From: Burkholderia sp. 8Y
GTDB lineage: Bacteria > Pseudomonadota > Gammaproteobacteria > Burkholderiales > Burkholderiaceae
DNA: 64,000 nucleotides
Reading direction: 5' to 3'
NCBI RefSeq assembly: GCF_902506145.1
Contig: NZ_LR733520.1
Location: 592,057-656,056 of the forward strand
The notes beneath the pieces are model-generated. The model was given only the letters and a program-made list of their open reading frames with translations, ran no database searches and had not been told where the DNA came from. This document shows positions 1-8,836 of the stretch, one piece after another. The position numbers and the translations under genes were made by a program. Each line of letters opens with the position of its first letter. Position 1 is the first letter of the stretch.

Positions 1-207
1 ACGGAGAGCTTCTTCAACAGCCTGAAGAACGAACGGGTGCATGCTACGCGATACCGCACCCATCAGGAAGCGATGGCGGACCTGTTCGAATACATTGAAG
101 TGTTTTATAACCGCAGTCGTCGTCATTCGTCGCTCGACTTCGTATCACCGGTTCAGTTCCTGCAAGACTGGATGAAGGCTCAGCAGACCAAGGACGCGGC
201 CGCATAA
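1..207 (+). CDS. IS3-family transposase OrfB, C-terminal fragment (5' end outside the window)
   Basis: The frame starting at base 1 encodes 68 residues and stops at TAA 205-207. It contains ESFFNSLKNERVH near its start, followed by an FEYIEVFYNRSRRHSSL segment and SPVQF. These are the hallmarks of the rve integrase core of IS3-family OrfB proteins: the Glu in ESFF is the last acidic residue of the DDE triad, and the YNxxRxHSSL stretch is the conserved C-terminal block. The earlier DDE residues and OrfA lie outside the window. The C-terminus (about KAQQTKDAAA) looks intact, so the gene may be functional. Confidence 0.9.
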   Translation, partial: TESFFNSLKNERVHATRYRTHQEAMADLFEYIEVFYNRSRRHSSLDFVSPVQFLQDWMKAQQTKDAAA

Positions 208-246
208 CCAGAGGCCTCTGGAAGGCGAAAAACCGAGGGAACCTCA
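1..246 (+). mobile_element. Right end of an IS3-family insertion sequence
   Basis: The window opens inside the transposase gene. About 40 bases after its stop lies a stretch (roughly 225-246) ending in the CA dinucleotide typical of IS3-family right ends; its complement begins TGAGGTTCCCTCGG, which resembles IS3-type terminal inverted repeats. The left end is outside the window, so the pairing of the ends and any target duplication cannot be checked. The open frame of the decayed gene at 247-1802 runs back into the IS end without a stop, which suggests that the element landed inside that gene. The exact boundary at 246 is inferred. Confidence 0.6.
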
Positions 247-1802
247 CTTCGATATTCAAATCAGGAACGGCGCGCGGAGCGCCACGTTTGTGCGAGACGA
301 TGCCCTGATATGTTACTCGTCGATTTCTATCGACACCAGCGATGACGCGGTGGAATTTGTTTGCGAGCTGTTCGCAGGCGGGACTGCCACAAGGAAGAAG
401 CGAGAAGAGACTGACGTGAGCGACATCAAAACCCGAGTCTACGAAGGCATCTGGTTGGATGGAACACCAATGTCGCTGTTGTGCATCCTCGACGCAGGTA
501 TTGAAGTGCACGACGCTGCCGCTCTGATGCTTCTCGAAGCATCGCGCATTTGCGCTTTCAATGAGCGTAAAACACTGGCGCCATCCGGCGAGAACGTCAT
601 TGTTCAATCAATTCCCGATTACGACACGCCGCCGACACGGCTTGATACCGAAATCACTGAGGGCGCTCGCACCGCTTTTGCTCACATGACTGAGGTTGAC
701 GTCGCCCGTTGGGGTATTCCGCGCCACTTGAGCCCGCCGCTGCGCAAATCCTCAAGGCCGTGCTTGATGCGTATGCGGAAGCGAAGCGCCGCGGCTGAGA
801 CCGACTTCTTTGCCGCCTTCACAGAACGCGATGGCGCGGTGCGCGTGCGCGTGTACTCTGGCAACTGGTATGCATGAACCGCTCGTCCATGTTTTTGAGC
901 GGGTCGACGTCGCCCGTATAAACGGTGTCTCGGACCTCACGCTGTGGGAGCAGGCGGAGATGCTCTTATCGCGGATGAAAGATTCGAGTGGACCGATTTC
1001 GACGACGAATTTGTTTACTGTGTTGCTCGACTATCCGACTGCAACACAACGTGACCGGCGCACTGTTCGAATTGAAGTCGCGCACAACGAATGCGAGGCG
1101 TTCGCAAATTTTTTGGGGTCTCACACTATCACCGGCATATTCGTCGTTGTGCCCCACGATTTCAACATGTATCAACAGGAGCGCTCGCACGATAACTAGC
1201 CGCTGCCTCCTGCGTGTTTTGTGTCAAGAAACCGTTTTCCGCGTCGTTGACGTACGTGCCGGCTTATTACAACAATTGGACCTGGCTCATGGATGAAAAG
1301 TATTTGCAGCGGCGTTGAAAACGCTGCAGGACGAGCCACTCCTCGGACTACCGCGCGACTCCGATTTAGCAGCGCTGGTGGACATGTTTTACCCGGACTA
1401 CGAAATCGACGCGTCCGGGAAAACGGTTTTTGGACCTGCAGACGCGCAGACCTAAATCGTCTGGTTGAGTGATGCGGGTTGCGACTTCGTGTGGAAGAAA
1501 GTGTTGAACCTGTCATCAACGAGGCTTATCAGTTTTGTTCGGTGTATCTCGGGAAATACCTTAATATGGCGATGCGCCGCCCGAGCGACTTTGAGTACAT
1601 GACTCGCAATTGGCCGGATGACTGAAAACAGTACACGGCCGCGGTCGTGCGCGATGATAAAGATGCGGCAAGGGCCTACGCAACCAAACTGATGCCGCTC
1701 GCACCGGACTGCCCCTATCCGCCGCTGCTTCGGCCCTATCGATACGACAACAGGCCCACGCCGCTTGTGACCAAGTCGGCGCTCGATGATGGCACTGAGT
1801 GA
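247..1802 (+). pseudogene. Decayed unknown gene, IS-truncated with many frameshifts
   Basis: Protein-like sequence runs continuously across this stretch but changes frame repeatedly. It is in frame 2 from the IS end to about 720 (from GTG 290, with VRDDALICYSS), then frame 1 (QILKAVLDAYAEAKRRG, about 740-799), frame 2 again (TDFFAAFTERDGAVRVRVYS), frame 3 (HEPLVHVFERVDVARI), frame 2 (DERFEWTDFDDEFVY), frame 1 (ALKTLQDEPLLGLPRD to a stop near 1455) and frame 3 (AYQFCSVYLGKYLNMAMRR to TGA 1800-1802). An in-frame TGA at 1623-1625 probably replaces TGG. At least six frame changes plus a nonsense codon mean the gene is dead unless the assembly is poor. I do not recognise the family. It may have been one protein of about 500 residues or two adjacent genes. 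Confidence 0.6.
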
Positions 1803-2205
1803 GCCTCCTTCAGGTAACCATGTGAGCCAAGGCCGTCCTACAGGGCGGCCGTGTTGTTTGCGCGTACCGTACACTCCTGCCGACAACAGGCGGAGGCGGT
1901 ACGGAAGACGGATGTTTTGATAGTCGCGGCAACAGTTGTGGCTCGCATGAAGTATAAAAGCGCGAAGTCAGCTTTGAGTTCAAGAAAGTGGTCGCGTGCG
2001 TCGTGGGAAACGAGCTTGCATGTAGTCTTCGCTCATGAAAGCCGCTCGACCTGTTGTGTGGTCGATGCCTGTTACGACGTTCGACCGAGAATACCAACGA
2101 AGCCAAAGGCAATTCAGAAGGGTAGCTATATGTGGTGTGCTGGTTCTGAGCGCAATTTGACTCTGAGCTTACGCATTCCAAGGACACCTTACTCGAGGCT
2201 CAAAC
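1803..2205. other. Gene-poor stretch inside the genomic island
   Basis: I see no convincing gene here. The short frames on both strands have poor codon use and no ribosome-binding sites. A GGCCG/CGGCC hairpin near 1829-1848 follows the decayed gene and is followed by a T-rich stretch; it may be a weak terminator. The 3' part presumably carries the promoter of the small gene at 2206, but no clear -35/-10 pair stands out. Composition is more AT-rich than the core genome to the right. Confidence 0.4.
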
Positions 2206-2517
2206 ATGGCTGCTTTACTCGACCAATTTACGACGATAGACCCAGTGGAACGACTCAATCTGCCGTTGAAGCTGTCGACGCGCATTTCACTTGAACAATA
2301 CGTGCTCTTCTACATCGATGAGTACAAGACTCCGGTCCAACGCAACGCGCTAATAGAAGAGATGCTGGTCAAGTTCCGCAGTCTTGACCCCGGATTTGAC
2401 AAGTTCGTTAAGAAAATGACGTTAGAGCAAAAAGCGCTCGTCGAGCAAGCTCTCAGGTCACAAAAAGGCTCTCGTCAAACTGATGCGGCCAGCGACGCGC
2501 CCGCCCACGGCGACTGA
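2206..2517 (+). CDS. Small unknown island protein (103 aa)
   Basis: I do not recognise a family. The ATG is preceded by GAGG about 7 bases upstream, which supports this start. The protein begins MAALLDQFTTIDP, is predicted mostly helical and mixed-charge, has no signal peptide or membrane segment, and ends in a polar tail (QTDAASDAPAHGD). The central YVLFYIDEYKTPVQRNALIEE and FDKFVKKMTLEQ parts look like a folded helical domain. A hairpin at 2538-2560 follows directly. It lies between the decayed gene and the integrase, so it is cargo of the island. Composition and ribosome-binding site suggest a real gene; function is unknown. Confidence 0.55.
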   Translation: MAALLDQFTTIDPVERLNLPLKLSTRISLEQYVLFYIDEYKTPVQRNALIEEMLVKFRSLDPGFDKFVKKMTLEQKALVEQALRSQKGSRQTDAASDAPAHGD

Positions 2518-2537
2518 CCTACTCTGTTTTATTCGAC

Positions 2538-2560
2538 AAATCCCGCCGTTCGCGGGATTT
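2538..2560 (+). terminator. Terminator-like hairpin after the 103-aa gene
   Basis: Stem AAATCCCGC/GCGGGATTT (9 bp) with a 5-base loop, 20 bases after the stop of the small gene. The trailing T-run is weak (TTTGGTT), so termination on the plus strand is likely but not certain. Confidence 0.5.
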
Positions 2561-2703
2561 GGTTCTGGCTAGCGTCCTATGCGCAATCGACGCAAAGCAT
2601 CTGCCCACCCGAAACCCACTCAGAGCATGCAAAACCAGAGTGCCGCATCAACGCTCCCTCACGCGTGCACAAATGCGTGATGGGCCCTGGCGCCCGGCAA
2701 AAA

Positions 2704-2723
2704 GGCCACCTCGTGACGTGGCC
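2704..2723 (-). terminator. Integrase terminator (minus strand)
   Basis: Stem GGCCAC/GTGGCC, flanked on the plus strand by AAAAA at 2699-2703. Read on the minus strand this is a hairpin followed by TTTTT, placed about 55 bases after the integrase stop. Confidence 0.55.
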
Positions 2724-2777
2724 CTCCAATTCACGACGGGTTATCGTCTGGTGAGTAACTCAGCATGATTCAGCGAA

Positions 2778-4526
2778 TCAACCAGCCTGCTTCAACCACT
2801 CCTGATATCGCACAGGGAGCTTGAGTTTATCAAACCGCACCTTACCGATGACTTGAAGGAGGTGCTGTGGCGTAAAACCGTTCCCGTAGAGAATGGCGCT
2901 GCTGTGCTCGCGGAAGAGCTTCCTATCCGCGTCCCGCGGCAGCTTTCGACCAGAGTAAAATTCGCCCAATCCCGCTGGCCAAACGCCGTCATAGACTTGT
3001 ACGTCCCGAATGCGGTCTTCAAGCAAGTGCCGAAAGCTGTGATTGCCAAACCCCTTGCCGAATTTAAGCCGGTCTCGGACGTGCCGAAGAAAAGCCTGTT
3101 CGTATGAACGTCCCCATATCGGCGTCTTGCTTTCAGGATTCGGAATCGACGACGGGAAGACAGGCGTACCCGGTTGTTGTGTTGCTTTGACCAAGTCGAT
3201 GAATTCAAGAAATCCAAGTTGTAGCAATATGGGATGGGCGGGAACAGTACGACGGGTTGCTTTATTCTTCAGTCGTCGCGCTGGCAGTTTTCCGTCAATC
3301 TTCCCTTTCTTTTCCTTTTTGTCAGACGCTCCTTCGCTAATCTCGGTTTGCAAGGTCATATACAAGATTCCATCAACAACTTCGAAATCATCTCGCATGA
3401 GTTGCACGACTTCACGCACACGATATCCGTGACACATCGAGATTAAGGGGCACCAATAGCGGGCAGCCAAGTCTGCCTTCATCTTCCCCGTCCAGTGGGT
3501 CGCGGAGGGGTCATACCAGTCAGATGCGAACAACAGATTCAGCTGCGGTTCAGTGAGGGGGTACCGCGGCCGCTTGCGTGCCTCCTGCTCCTCTTCGGAA
3601 AGTTCCGGCGTGACTTCCAGCCCGAGCACGGGATTCGCGGCTGTCATAAGTCCCTTGGTCCGAGCCAAAGCGAACATGTCACGAAGGGCTCGTTTGGCGT
3701 GCCCGTCGACATAGCTTTGCGACCAGCCGTCCTTAGCGTCGTGTAACCGCGCTTCGAAAAAGTCGTAGATGTCCCCAGACTTCACAGAATCTAACGCGAC
3801 ATCGCCCACAAAATCGACAAATCTTCTCCAAATGGAGATATTTTTAGAAATCGACTTTGCGTCGACCCTGCCTTTACGGTGCTCTCTGAAAACGTCAGCC
3901 ATAGCGGAGAGCCGCTCACTGGTGATTTCAATCTCAGGGAACTTTGCCCGTTTGCCACCGCTTTTTGCTGCGATGACCTCTTGAGCGATTTGCTCCGTCT
4001 CGGCGAATTGCATAACCAGGTCGTTGAATCGTGCGTCGACAGCGTCGATGGCGTATCCCATGTCCGCGGCGTACTCGATGACAGTCTTGGCTACGTCTTT
4101 GAAGTGCCGAGAGCCGGTTCCCTGGGATAACACGCTTTCGAGAGTCTCTATAGAATGCGCGGAAAAGCCTTCGACTTCTTCTCTCTCATCGTCGCTGCGC
4201 CCGAAGATAACAACTTCCAGTCTGTTTGTGCCTTCCCACGACCTCATCCGATGTCCGCAGATTTGGTCCATCACACGTTGAGAAAGGACGGTCTGAGCCG
4301 GGTCAGAGGCCGCTCGTTTGCTACTTTCGAGAAGCGGGAGCCACTCTGCCCGGTAGTCGGCTGCCATTTGCGCTGCTCGGGCTTCGGCGAGACGCTTGAC
4401 CGATGTGAACAGAGACTTCCGGATGAAGGGCTCTCCGTTGTTGACCAGGCTTTGGAGTTCGGTCGGAACGTGGATACGCAGGTACCAGTTGCGACTGCCT
4501 GAGCGGCGATAGACGTTGTGAGGCAT
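2778..4526 (-). CDS. Tyrosine-recombinase integrase of the genomic island
   Basis: This is a site-specific recombinase that would insert and excise the island at tRNA-Ser. I chose the ATG giving MPHNVYRRSGSRNWYLRI (582 aa), because this N-terminal block starts many long phage/island integrases (DUF6538-like); an upstream start at 4568 would add 14 unlikely residues. The catalytic domain occupies the C-terminal part: Arg in GYRVREVVQL (about residues 369-371), HSFRH (His 496, Arg 499), a second His at about 541 and the likely nucleophile Tyr in AILYGNG (about 547). The middle (about 200-300) resembles the SAM-like core-binding domain. The gene starts about 100 bp from the tRNA-Ser 3' end and points away from it, the standard layout for tRNA-targeting islands. 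It looks intact. Confidence 0.9.
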   Translation of the reverse strand: MPHNVYRRSGSRNWYLRIHVPTELQSLVNNGEPFIRKSLFTSVKRLAEARAAQMAADYRAEWLPLLESSKRAASDPAQTVLSQRVMDQICGHRMRSWEGTNRLEVVIFGRSDDEREEVEGFSAHSIETLESVLSQGTGSRHFKDVAKTVIEYAADMGYAIDAVDARFNDLVMQFAETEQIAQEVIAAKSGGKRAKFPEIEITSERLSAMADVFREHRKGRVDAKSISKNISIWRRFVDFVGDVALDSVKSGDIYDFFEARLHDAKDGWSQSYVDGHAKRALRDMFALARTKGLMTAANPVLGLEVTPELSEEEQEARKRPRYPLTEPQLNLLFASDWYDPSATHWTGKMKADLAARYWCPLISMCHGYRVREVVQLMRDDFEVVDGILYMTLQTEISEGASDKKEKKGKIDGKLPARRLKNKATRRTVPAHPILLQLGFLEFIDLVKATQQPGTPVFPSSIPNPESKTPIWGRSYEQAFLRHVRDRLKFGKGFGNHSFRHLLEDRIRDVQVYDGVWPAGLGEFYSGRKLPRDADRKLFREHSSAILYGNGFTPQHLLQVIGKVRFDKLKLPVRYQEWLKQAG

Positions 4527-4627
4527 GCTGTTTTCGTAGAGAGGTGGCACACATTCCCGGCACACCAAGCCTTCTTAACTCGTTGAAAAAGAAGGATTAT
4601 ACGAAAAATCAACGCCTTAGGACGACG

Positions 4628-4717
4628 TGGCGGAGGCGGTGAGATTCGAACTCACGGAAGGATCGCTCCTTCGCCGGTTTTCAAGACCGGTGCCTTAAAC
4701 CGCTCGGCCACACCTCC
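4628..4717 (-). tRNA. tRNA-Ser(UGA), integration site of the island
   Basis: The minus strand reads GGAGGTGTGGCCGAGCGG at its 5' end, has the anticodon loop CTTGAAA (anticodon TGA), a long variable arm as in class II tRNAs, the T-arm GTTCGAATC, an acceptor that pairs as GGAGGTG/CGCCTCC, discriminator G and an encoded CCA (4628-4630). Its 3' end abuts the integrase region, so the 3' half is the presumed attachment site. The duplicated copy would lie left of the window. Confidence 0.95.
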
Positions 4718-4761
4718 AGCACGGCGCGTATTGTAGCGCAACTCGCCGGCGTCGAGCGACG

Positions 4762-5970
4762 TCAGCCTTCGAGCGTGCGCGTCGCCCGAAGCGCGGGAAA
4801 CAGCCGCATCCACACAATCGCGGCGACGACCGTCCCCAGTCCGCCGATCAGCACCGCTGGCACCGCGCCGAACAGCCCCGCCGTCATGCCCGACTCGAAC
4901 TCGCCCAGCTGATTCGACGTGCCAATGAACAGCGAATTGATCGCGCCGACGCGGCCGCGCATCTCGTCCGGCGTCTGCAACTGAACGAGCGACATGCGCA
5001 CGACCACGCTGATCACATCGGACGCGCCCAACGCCGCCAGCGCAACCAGCGAGAGATAGACATTGCGCGACAGCCCGAACACGATCGTCGCGATGCCGAA
5101 CGCAATCACGCCCGCAAAGAGCGCCGTGCCCGCGCGTTGGCGCAACGGAAAATGCGCGAGCCAGATCGACCCGGCCAGCGCGCCCACCGCCGGCGCCGCG
5201 CGCAGAATCCCGAGTCCCCACGGCCCGGTATGCAGAATGTCGCGGGCGAACACGGGCAAGAGCGCGGTCGCGCCGCCGAGCAGCACCGCGAAGAGATCCA
5301 GCGACAACGCGCCGAGAATCACCGGCTTGCTGCGAATGAACGCGATGCCCGAGAACAGTGCCTCGAACGACAGCGGCGCGCGCATGCGTACCGCGTTGTC
5401 GATTCTGATCGCGCCGACCGCGCAGGCCGCGACGAGAAACGCGACCGTCACCGCGCCGTACACCGTCAGCGCGCCCAGGCCGTAGAGCAGGCCGCCGATC
5501 GCGGGGCCGAGAATCTGCGCCGTCTGGTTCGCGGACGTCGACCAGGCGCTCGCGTGCTGCAACTGGTTTCTCGCGACGAGGTTCGGCAAGAGCGCCGCCA
5601 TCGACGGCGATTCGAACGCGCGCGCCGCGCCCGTGATCGCGGCGATCGCGTAGATCGGGCCGGCGTGGTTCCAGCCGCGCCACGCGGAAAGACACAGCAT
5701 CAGCGCCGCGATGCTCTCGACGGTCTGACAGACATACGCGATCGTGCGCCGGTCGTAGCGATCCGCGACGTGCCCGACGACGAGCGTCAGCACGAACATC
5801 GGCAGGAACTGCGCGAGGCCGACCAGACCGAGCGCGAACGCGCTGTGCGTGATCGAATACACCTGCCAGCCGATCGCGACCGACATCATCTGAAACGCGA
5901 CGGACGACATCACGCGCGCCGTCCAGAAGAGCGCGAACGGGCGATGCCGCATGACCGAGCCCGGCGCCAT
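4762..5970 (-). CDS. Major facilitator superfamily exporter
   Basis: The predicted 402-residue inner-membrane protein has about 12 hydrophobic segments. The start MAPGSVMRHRPFALFWTAR fits MFS proteins of the EntS/DHA3 type, which begin RxFxxxxxAR before the first helix; the A-loop motif appears as GHVADRYDRRTI (about residues 70-81). The usual job of this subgroup is proton-driven efflux of small molecules or siderophores; the substrate here cannot be told. The ATG lies 11 bp after the hemW stop, so it is probably the last gene of the rph-rdgB-hemW operon. The reading frame extends upstream through hemW, but that part is antisense-like noise in the wrong frame. Confidence 0.85.
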   Translation of the reverse strand: MAPGSVMRHRPFALFWTARVMSSVAFQMMSVAIGWQVYSITHSAFALGLVGLAQFLPMFVLTLVVGHVADRYDRRTIAYVCQTVESIAALMLCLSAWRGWNHAGPIYAIAAITGAARAFESPSMAALLPNLVARNQLQHASAWSTSANQTAQILGPAIGGLLYGLGALTVYGAVTVAFLVAACAVGAIRIDNAVRMRAPLSFEALFSGIAFIRSKPVILGALSLDLFAVLLGGATALLPVFARDILHTGPWGLGILRAAPAVGALAGSIWLAHFPLRQRAGTALFAGVIAFGIATIVFGLSRNVYLSLVALAALGASDVISVVVRMSLVQLQTPDEMRGRVGAINSLFIGTSNQLGEFESGMTAGLFGAVPAVLIGGLGTVVAAIVWMRLFPALRATRTLEG

Positions 5971-5981
5971 CGTCGGGGCGC

Positions 5982-7205
5982 TCAATGCGTGGAATCCTGC
6001 AGAAACAGCTCCTGCAAATCGTTGAGAAAGCGTTGGCCGCGCTCGGTCGGCGCAATGCGCTCGAAATCGCGCGTGATAAGACCGCGCTTTTCCGCCTCGA
6101 CGAGCGCCGGCTCGATGGCCGAAAGCGCCAGCCCCGTGCGCTCCACGAACGCATGCACCGGAAAGCCTTCGACGAGACGCAGCGTGTTCAGCATGAACTC
6201 GAACGGCAGATCGCGCGGGCCGACTTCGCGCTCTTCCTGAATCGCGGTTTCCGTGGGCAACAACGCGTGATCCATATATGTCGCCGGATGCTTGAAGCGC
6301 GCCTGCCGCACGATCTTCGACGGAAACGACAGCTTCGTATGCGCGCCCGCGCCGATGCCGAGGTAATCGCCGAAACGCCAGTAATTGAGATTGTGGCGGC
6401 TCTGCCGATGCGGCTTCGCGTACGCCGACACTTCGTATCGCGCATAGCCGGCGTCGCGCGCGCGCTCGTGAATCCAGTCCTGCATGTCGGCGGCGGAATC
6501 GTCGTCGGGCAGGGCGGGCGGATACTTCGCGAAGAGCGTGTTCGGCTCCATCGTCAGGTGATACAGCGACAGATGCGGCGGCGCGAACGCAATGGCCGTT
6601 TCGATATCGCGGCGGCATTCGTCGAGCGACTGCTGCGGCAGCGCGAACATCAGGTCGAGATTGAAGTTGTCGAAGTGCTGCGCGGCGATTTCGACGGCGC
6701 GCCGGGCCTGCGTCGCATCGTGGATGCGGCCGAGCGCCTTCAGATGCGCTTCGTTGAAGCTCTGAAGGCCGATCGAGAGCCGGTTCACGCCGCTCGCGCG
6801 AAACTGCGCGAACTTCGCCGCTTCGAACGTGCCGGGATTCGCTTCGAGCGTGATTTCCGCGTCGGCGTCGATGGGCAAGAGCGCCCGCGCGTCCGAGAGC
6901 AGCCGGTCGAGCCCCTTCGCCGACAACAGCGACGGCGTGCCTCCGCCGATGAAAATGCTATGCACGTGCCGTCCCCAGACGAGCGGCAACGCGCTCTCGA
7001 GATCGGCGCGCAACGCGTCGAGATAGCGTTCTTCGGGGAACGTATCGTCCTTCCACTCGTGCGAGTTGAAGTCGCAATACGGGCACTTGCGCACGCACCA
7101 CGGAAAATGCACGTACAGCGAAAGCGGCGGCAGCGACGTCAGCCGGATGCTGCCGGGCGACGTGAACGCCTGCACGATATTGATCGTCTTCGGTCCGCTG
7201 CTCAC
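5982..7205 (-). CDS. hemW: Radical SAM heme chaperone HemW
   Basis: HemW inserts or carries heme into proteins such as respiratory enzymes; it is often misannotated as coproporphyrinogen III oxidase. Within 407 residues the radical-SAM cluster motif CVRKCPYC gives Cys37, Cys41 and Cys44, followed by GGGTPSLL (about 93) and the C-terminal HemN_C-like winged helix (about 330-400, EKRGLITRDFERIAPTERGQ). True HemN has a further Cys directly after the motif (CxxxCxxCxC); here it is CDF, which supports HemW over HemN. A true hemN lies at 44458-45840. The start overlaps the stop of rdgB by 4 bp (ATGA), so the two are translationally coupled. Confidence 0.93.
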   Translation of the reverse strand: MSSGPKTINIVQAFTSPGSIRLTSLPPLSLYVHFPWCVRKCPYCDFNSHEWKDDTFPEERYLDALRADLESALPLVWGRHVHSIFIGGGTPSLLSAKGLDRLLSDARALLPIDADAEITLEANPGTFEAAKFAQFRASGVNRLSIGLQSFNEAHLKALGRIHDATQARRAVEIAAQHFDNFNLDLMFALPQQSLDECRRDIETAIAFAPPHLSLYHLTMEPNTLFAKYPPALPDDDSAADMQDWIHERARDAGYARYEVSAYAKPHRQSRHNLNYWRFGDYLGIGAGAHTKLSFPSKIVRQARFKHPATYMDHALLPTETAIQEEREVGPRDLPFEFMLNTLRLVEGFPVHAFVERTGLALSAIEPALVEAEKRGLITRDFERIAPTERGQRFLNDLQELFLQDSTH

Positions 7206-7819
7206 GCGAGTTCCTTCAGTCGTTGCAGCAGATCACGCAGCGCGAGCGCCCGATGGCTCACCGCGTTCTTGCGCGCGGGATCGAGTTCGGCAGCGGTCAT
7301 GCCGAGCGTTGGCAGAAAGAAGTGCGGGTCGTAGCCGAAGCCGTGTGCGCCGCGCGGCGTGTCGATGACTTCGCCGTGCCAGCGGCCTTCAGCGATGAGC
7401 GGCTCCGGATCGTCGGCGTGCCGCACCAGCACGAGCACGCAGAAGTAATAGGCGCGGCGGTCCGCTTCGTTCGCGAGGTCGGAGACGAGCCGCGCGTTGT
7501 TCGCGGCATCGCTTTTGTCGCCGCCATGCTTCATCGCGTAGCGCGCCGAGTGCACGCCGGGCGCGCCGTTCAGCGCGCGCACGCAGAGCCCCGAGTCGTC
7601 GGCGAGCGCGGGCAGGCCCGTCAATGCCGACGCGTGACGCGCCTTCGCGAGCGCGTTCTCCACGAACGTCGGATGCGGCTCTTCGGCTTCCGGCACACCG
7701 AGTTCGCCCTGCGCGATCAACTCGATGCCCGCCGCGTTCAAGAGCGACGCGAATTCGCGCAGCTTGCCCGCGTTGTTCGACGCCAGCACCACGCGCCCGA
7801 TGCCATGCGTGTCAGACAC
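7202..7819 (-). CDS. rdgB: dITP/XTP pyrophosphatase (RdgB/HAM1)
   Basis: It hydrolyses non-canonical purine triphosphates (dITP, XTP, ITP) to monophosphates, keeping them out of DNA and RNA. At 205 residues it has the usual length. Family signatures are the N-terminal [13 protein letters not shown] (substrate-binding SxNxxK), the metal and catalytic [24 protein letters not shown] (about residues 69-92) and the C-terminal GFGYDPHFF and SHRALAL. It overlaps rph by 8 bp at its start and hemW by 4 bp at its end, in the order rph-rdgB-hemW common in Burkholderiaceae. Confidence 0.95.
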   Translation of the reverse strand: MSDTHGIGRVVLASNNAGKLREFASLLNAAGIELIAQGELGVPEAEEPHPTFVENALAKARHASALTGLPALADDSGLCVRALNGAPGVHSARYAMKHGGDKSDAANNARLVSDLANEADRRAYYFCVLVLVRHADDPEPLIAEGRWHGEVIDTPRGAHGFGYDPHFFLPTLGMTAAELDPARKNAVSHRALALRDLLQRLKELA

Positions 7820-8570
7820 CTTCGATCTCCAGCGCGGCCTTTTGCTTCGCGATCAGCGCCTTGATGCCGCTGTCGGCGAGATCGAGCAGCGCGTTCATTT
7901 CGTCGCGCGAGAACGGCGCGCCTTCGGCCGTGCCCTGCACTTCGACGAAGCCGCCCGCGCCCGTCATCACGACGTTCATGTCGGTATCGCACTGCGAGTC
8001 TTCTTCGTAGTCGAGGTCGAGCACGGGCGAGCCGTCGAAGATGCCGACCGATATCGCCGCGACGAAGTCCTTCACCGGCGATTGCGCGATGCGTCCGCTC
8101 GCGAGCAGTTTCGTGACCGCATCGTGCGCGGCGACGAACGCGCCCGTGATGCTCGCGGTGCGCGTGCCGCCGTCGGCCTGGATCACGTCACAGTCGATAT
8201 GCAGCGTGCGCGGGCCGAGCGCGTTCAGATCGAACACGGAGCGCAGCGCGCGGCCGATCAGGCGTTGAATTTCCTGCGTGCGGCCGGTCTGCTTGCCGCG
8301 AGCGGCCTCGCGGTCGCTGCGCGTGTGCGTGGCGCGCGGCAGCATGCCGTATTCGGCGGTGAGCCAGCCTTGATCGCGTCCGGTTAGGAACGCCGGCACG
8401 CGTTCGGCGATGCTCGCGGTGCAAATCACCTTGGTATCGCCGAACTCCACGAGCACCGAGCCTTCCGCGTGCTTCGTGTAATGCCGCGTGATCCGCACGT
8501 CGCGCAACTGGCTCGCGCGGCGGCCGCTCGGGCGGGCAATGGAAGGCTTCAGCAGGGGAGAGTCGGTCAT
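7812..8570 (-). CDS. rph: Ribonuclease PH
   Basis: A phosphorolytic 3'-5' exoribonuclease that trims the 3' ends of tRNA precursors. The 252 residues match the family length. Visible motifs: [15 protein letters not shown] near the N-terminus, [11 protein letters not shown], the phosphate-binding region [20 protein letters not shown] (about 85-105), and [19 protein letters not shown] (about 125-143) with the conserved catalytic Asp. It heads the rph-rdgB-hemW cluster and diverges from yicC. Confidence 0.95.
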   Translation of the reverse strand: MTDSPLLKPSIARPSGRRASQLRDVRITRHYTKHAEGSVLVEFGDTKVICTASIAERVPAFLTGRDQGWLTAEYGMLPRATHTRSDREAARGKQTGRTQEIQRLIGRALRSVFDLNALGPRTLHIDCDVIQADGGTRTASITGAFVAAHDAVTKLLASGRIAQSPVKDFVAAISVGIFDGSPVLDLDYEEDSQCDTDMNVVMTGAGGFVEVQGTAEGAPFSRDEMNALLDLADSGIKALIAKQKAALEIEGV

Positions 8571-8714
8571 GGTGTGGAGGAAAGAGAGTGTCGGGCGCGT
8601 CTTCGAGCGTTCAGTGCGCCAAGTGGTGCGATTTTATCGTCAATCATGGCGCGGCGTTGCGGGCGGCGGAATGCGCGGCGCGGGCCTGGGCGGACGGGGC
8701 GCGCGGTAAAAATG

Positions 8715-8720
8715 GGATAA
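8715..8720 (+). promoter_or_regulatory. Candidate -10 box of the yicC-gmk unit
   Basis: GATAAT in the 266-bp divergent spacer between rph and yicC, about 115 bp ahead of yicC. No convincing -35 hexamer lies 16-18 bp upstream, so this is a weak call. Confidence 0.3.
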
Positions 8721-8836
8721 TGCGGTTTCATCGCCCGGCGGCCAAACGCGTGCCAATCCCAGCGCACCTTCATTCGCGCCGGGCGTTTCGTTGAACCGGC
8801 CTTCGCCAGGCGAAGGCTCCCATCGCGAGACGTACC

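Noticed and set aside
5982..7205. HemW as coproporphyrinogen III oxidase HemN
   Set aside because: It lacks the fourth Cys (CxC) after the radical-SAM motif and the HemN N-terminal region; the true HemN is at 44458-45840.
5137..7334. Plus-strand frames across the MFS exporter and hemW genes
   Set aside because: Antisense shadows with low-complexity Arg-rich products; the minus strand encodes clear families with overlaps typical of an operon.
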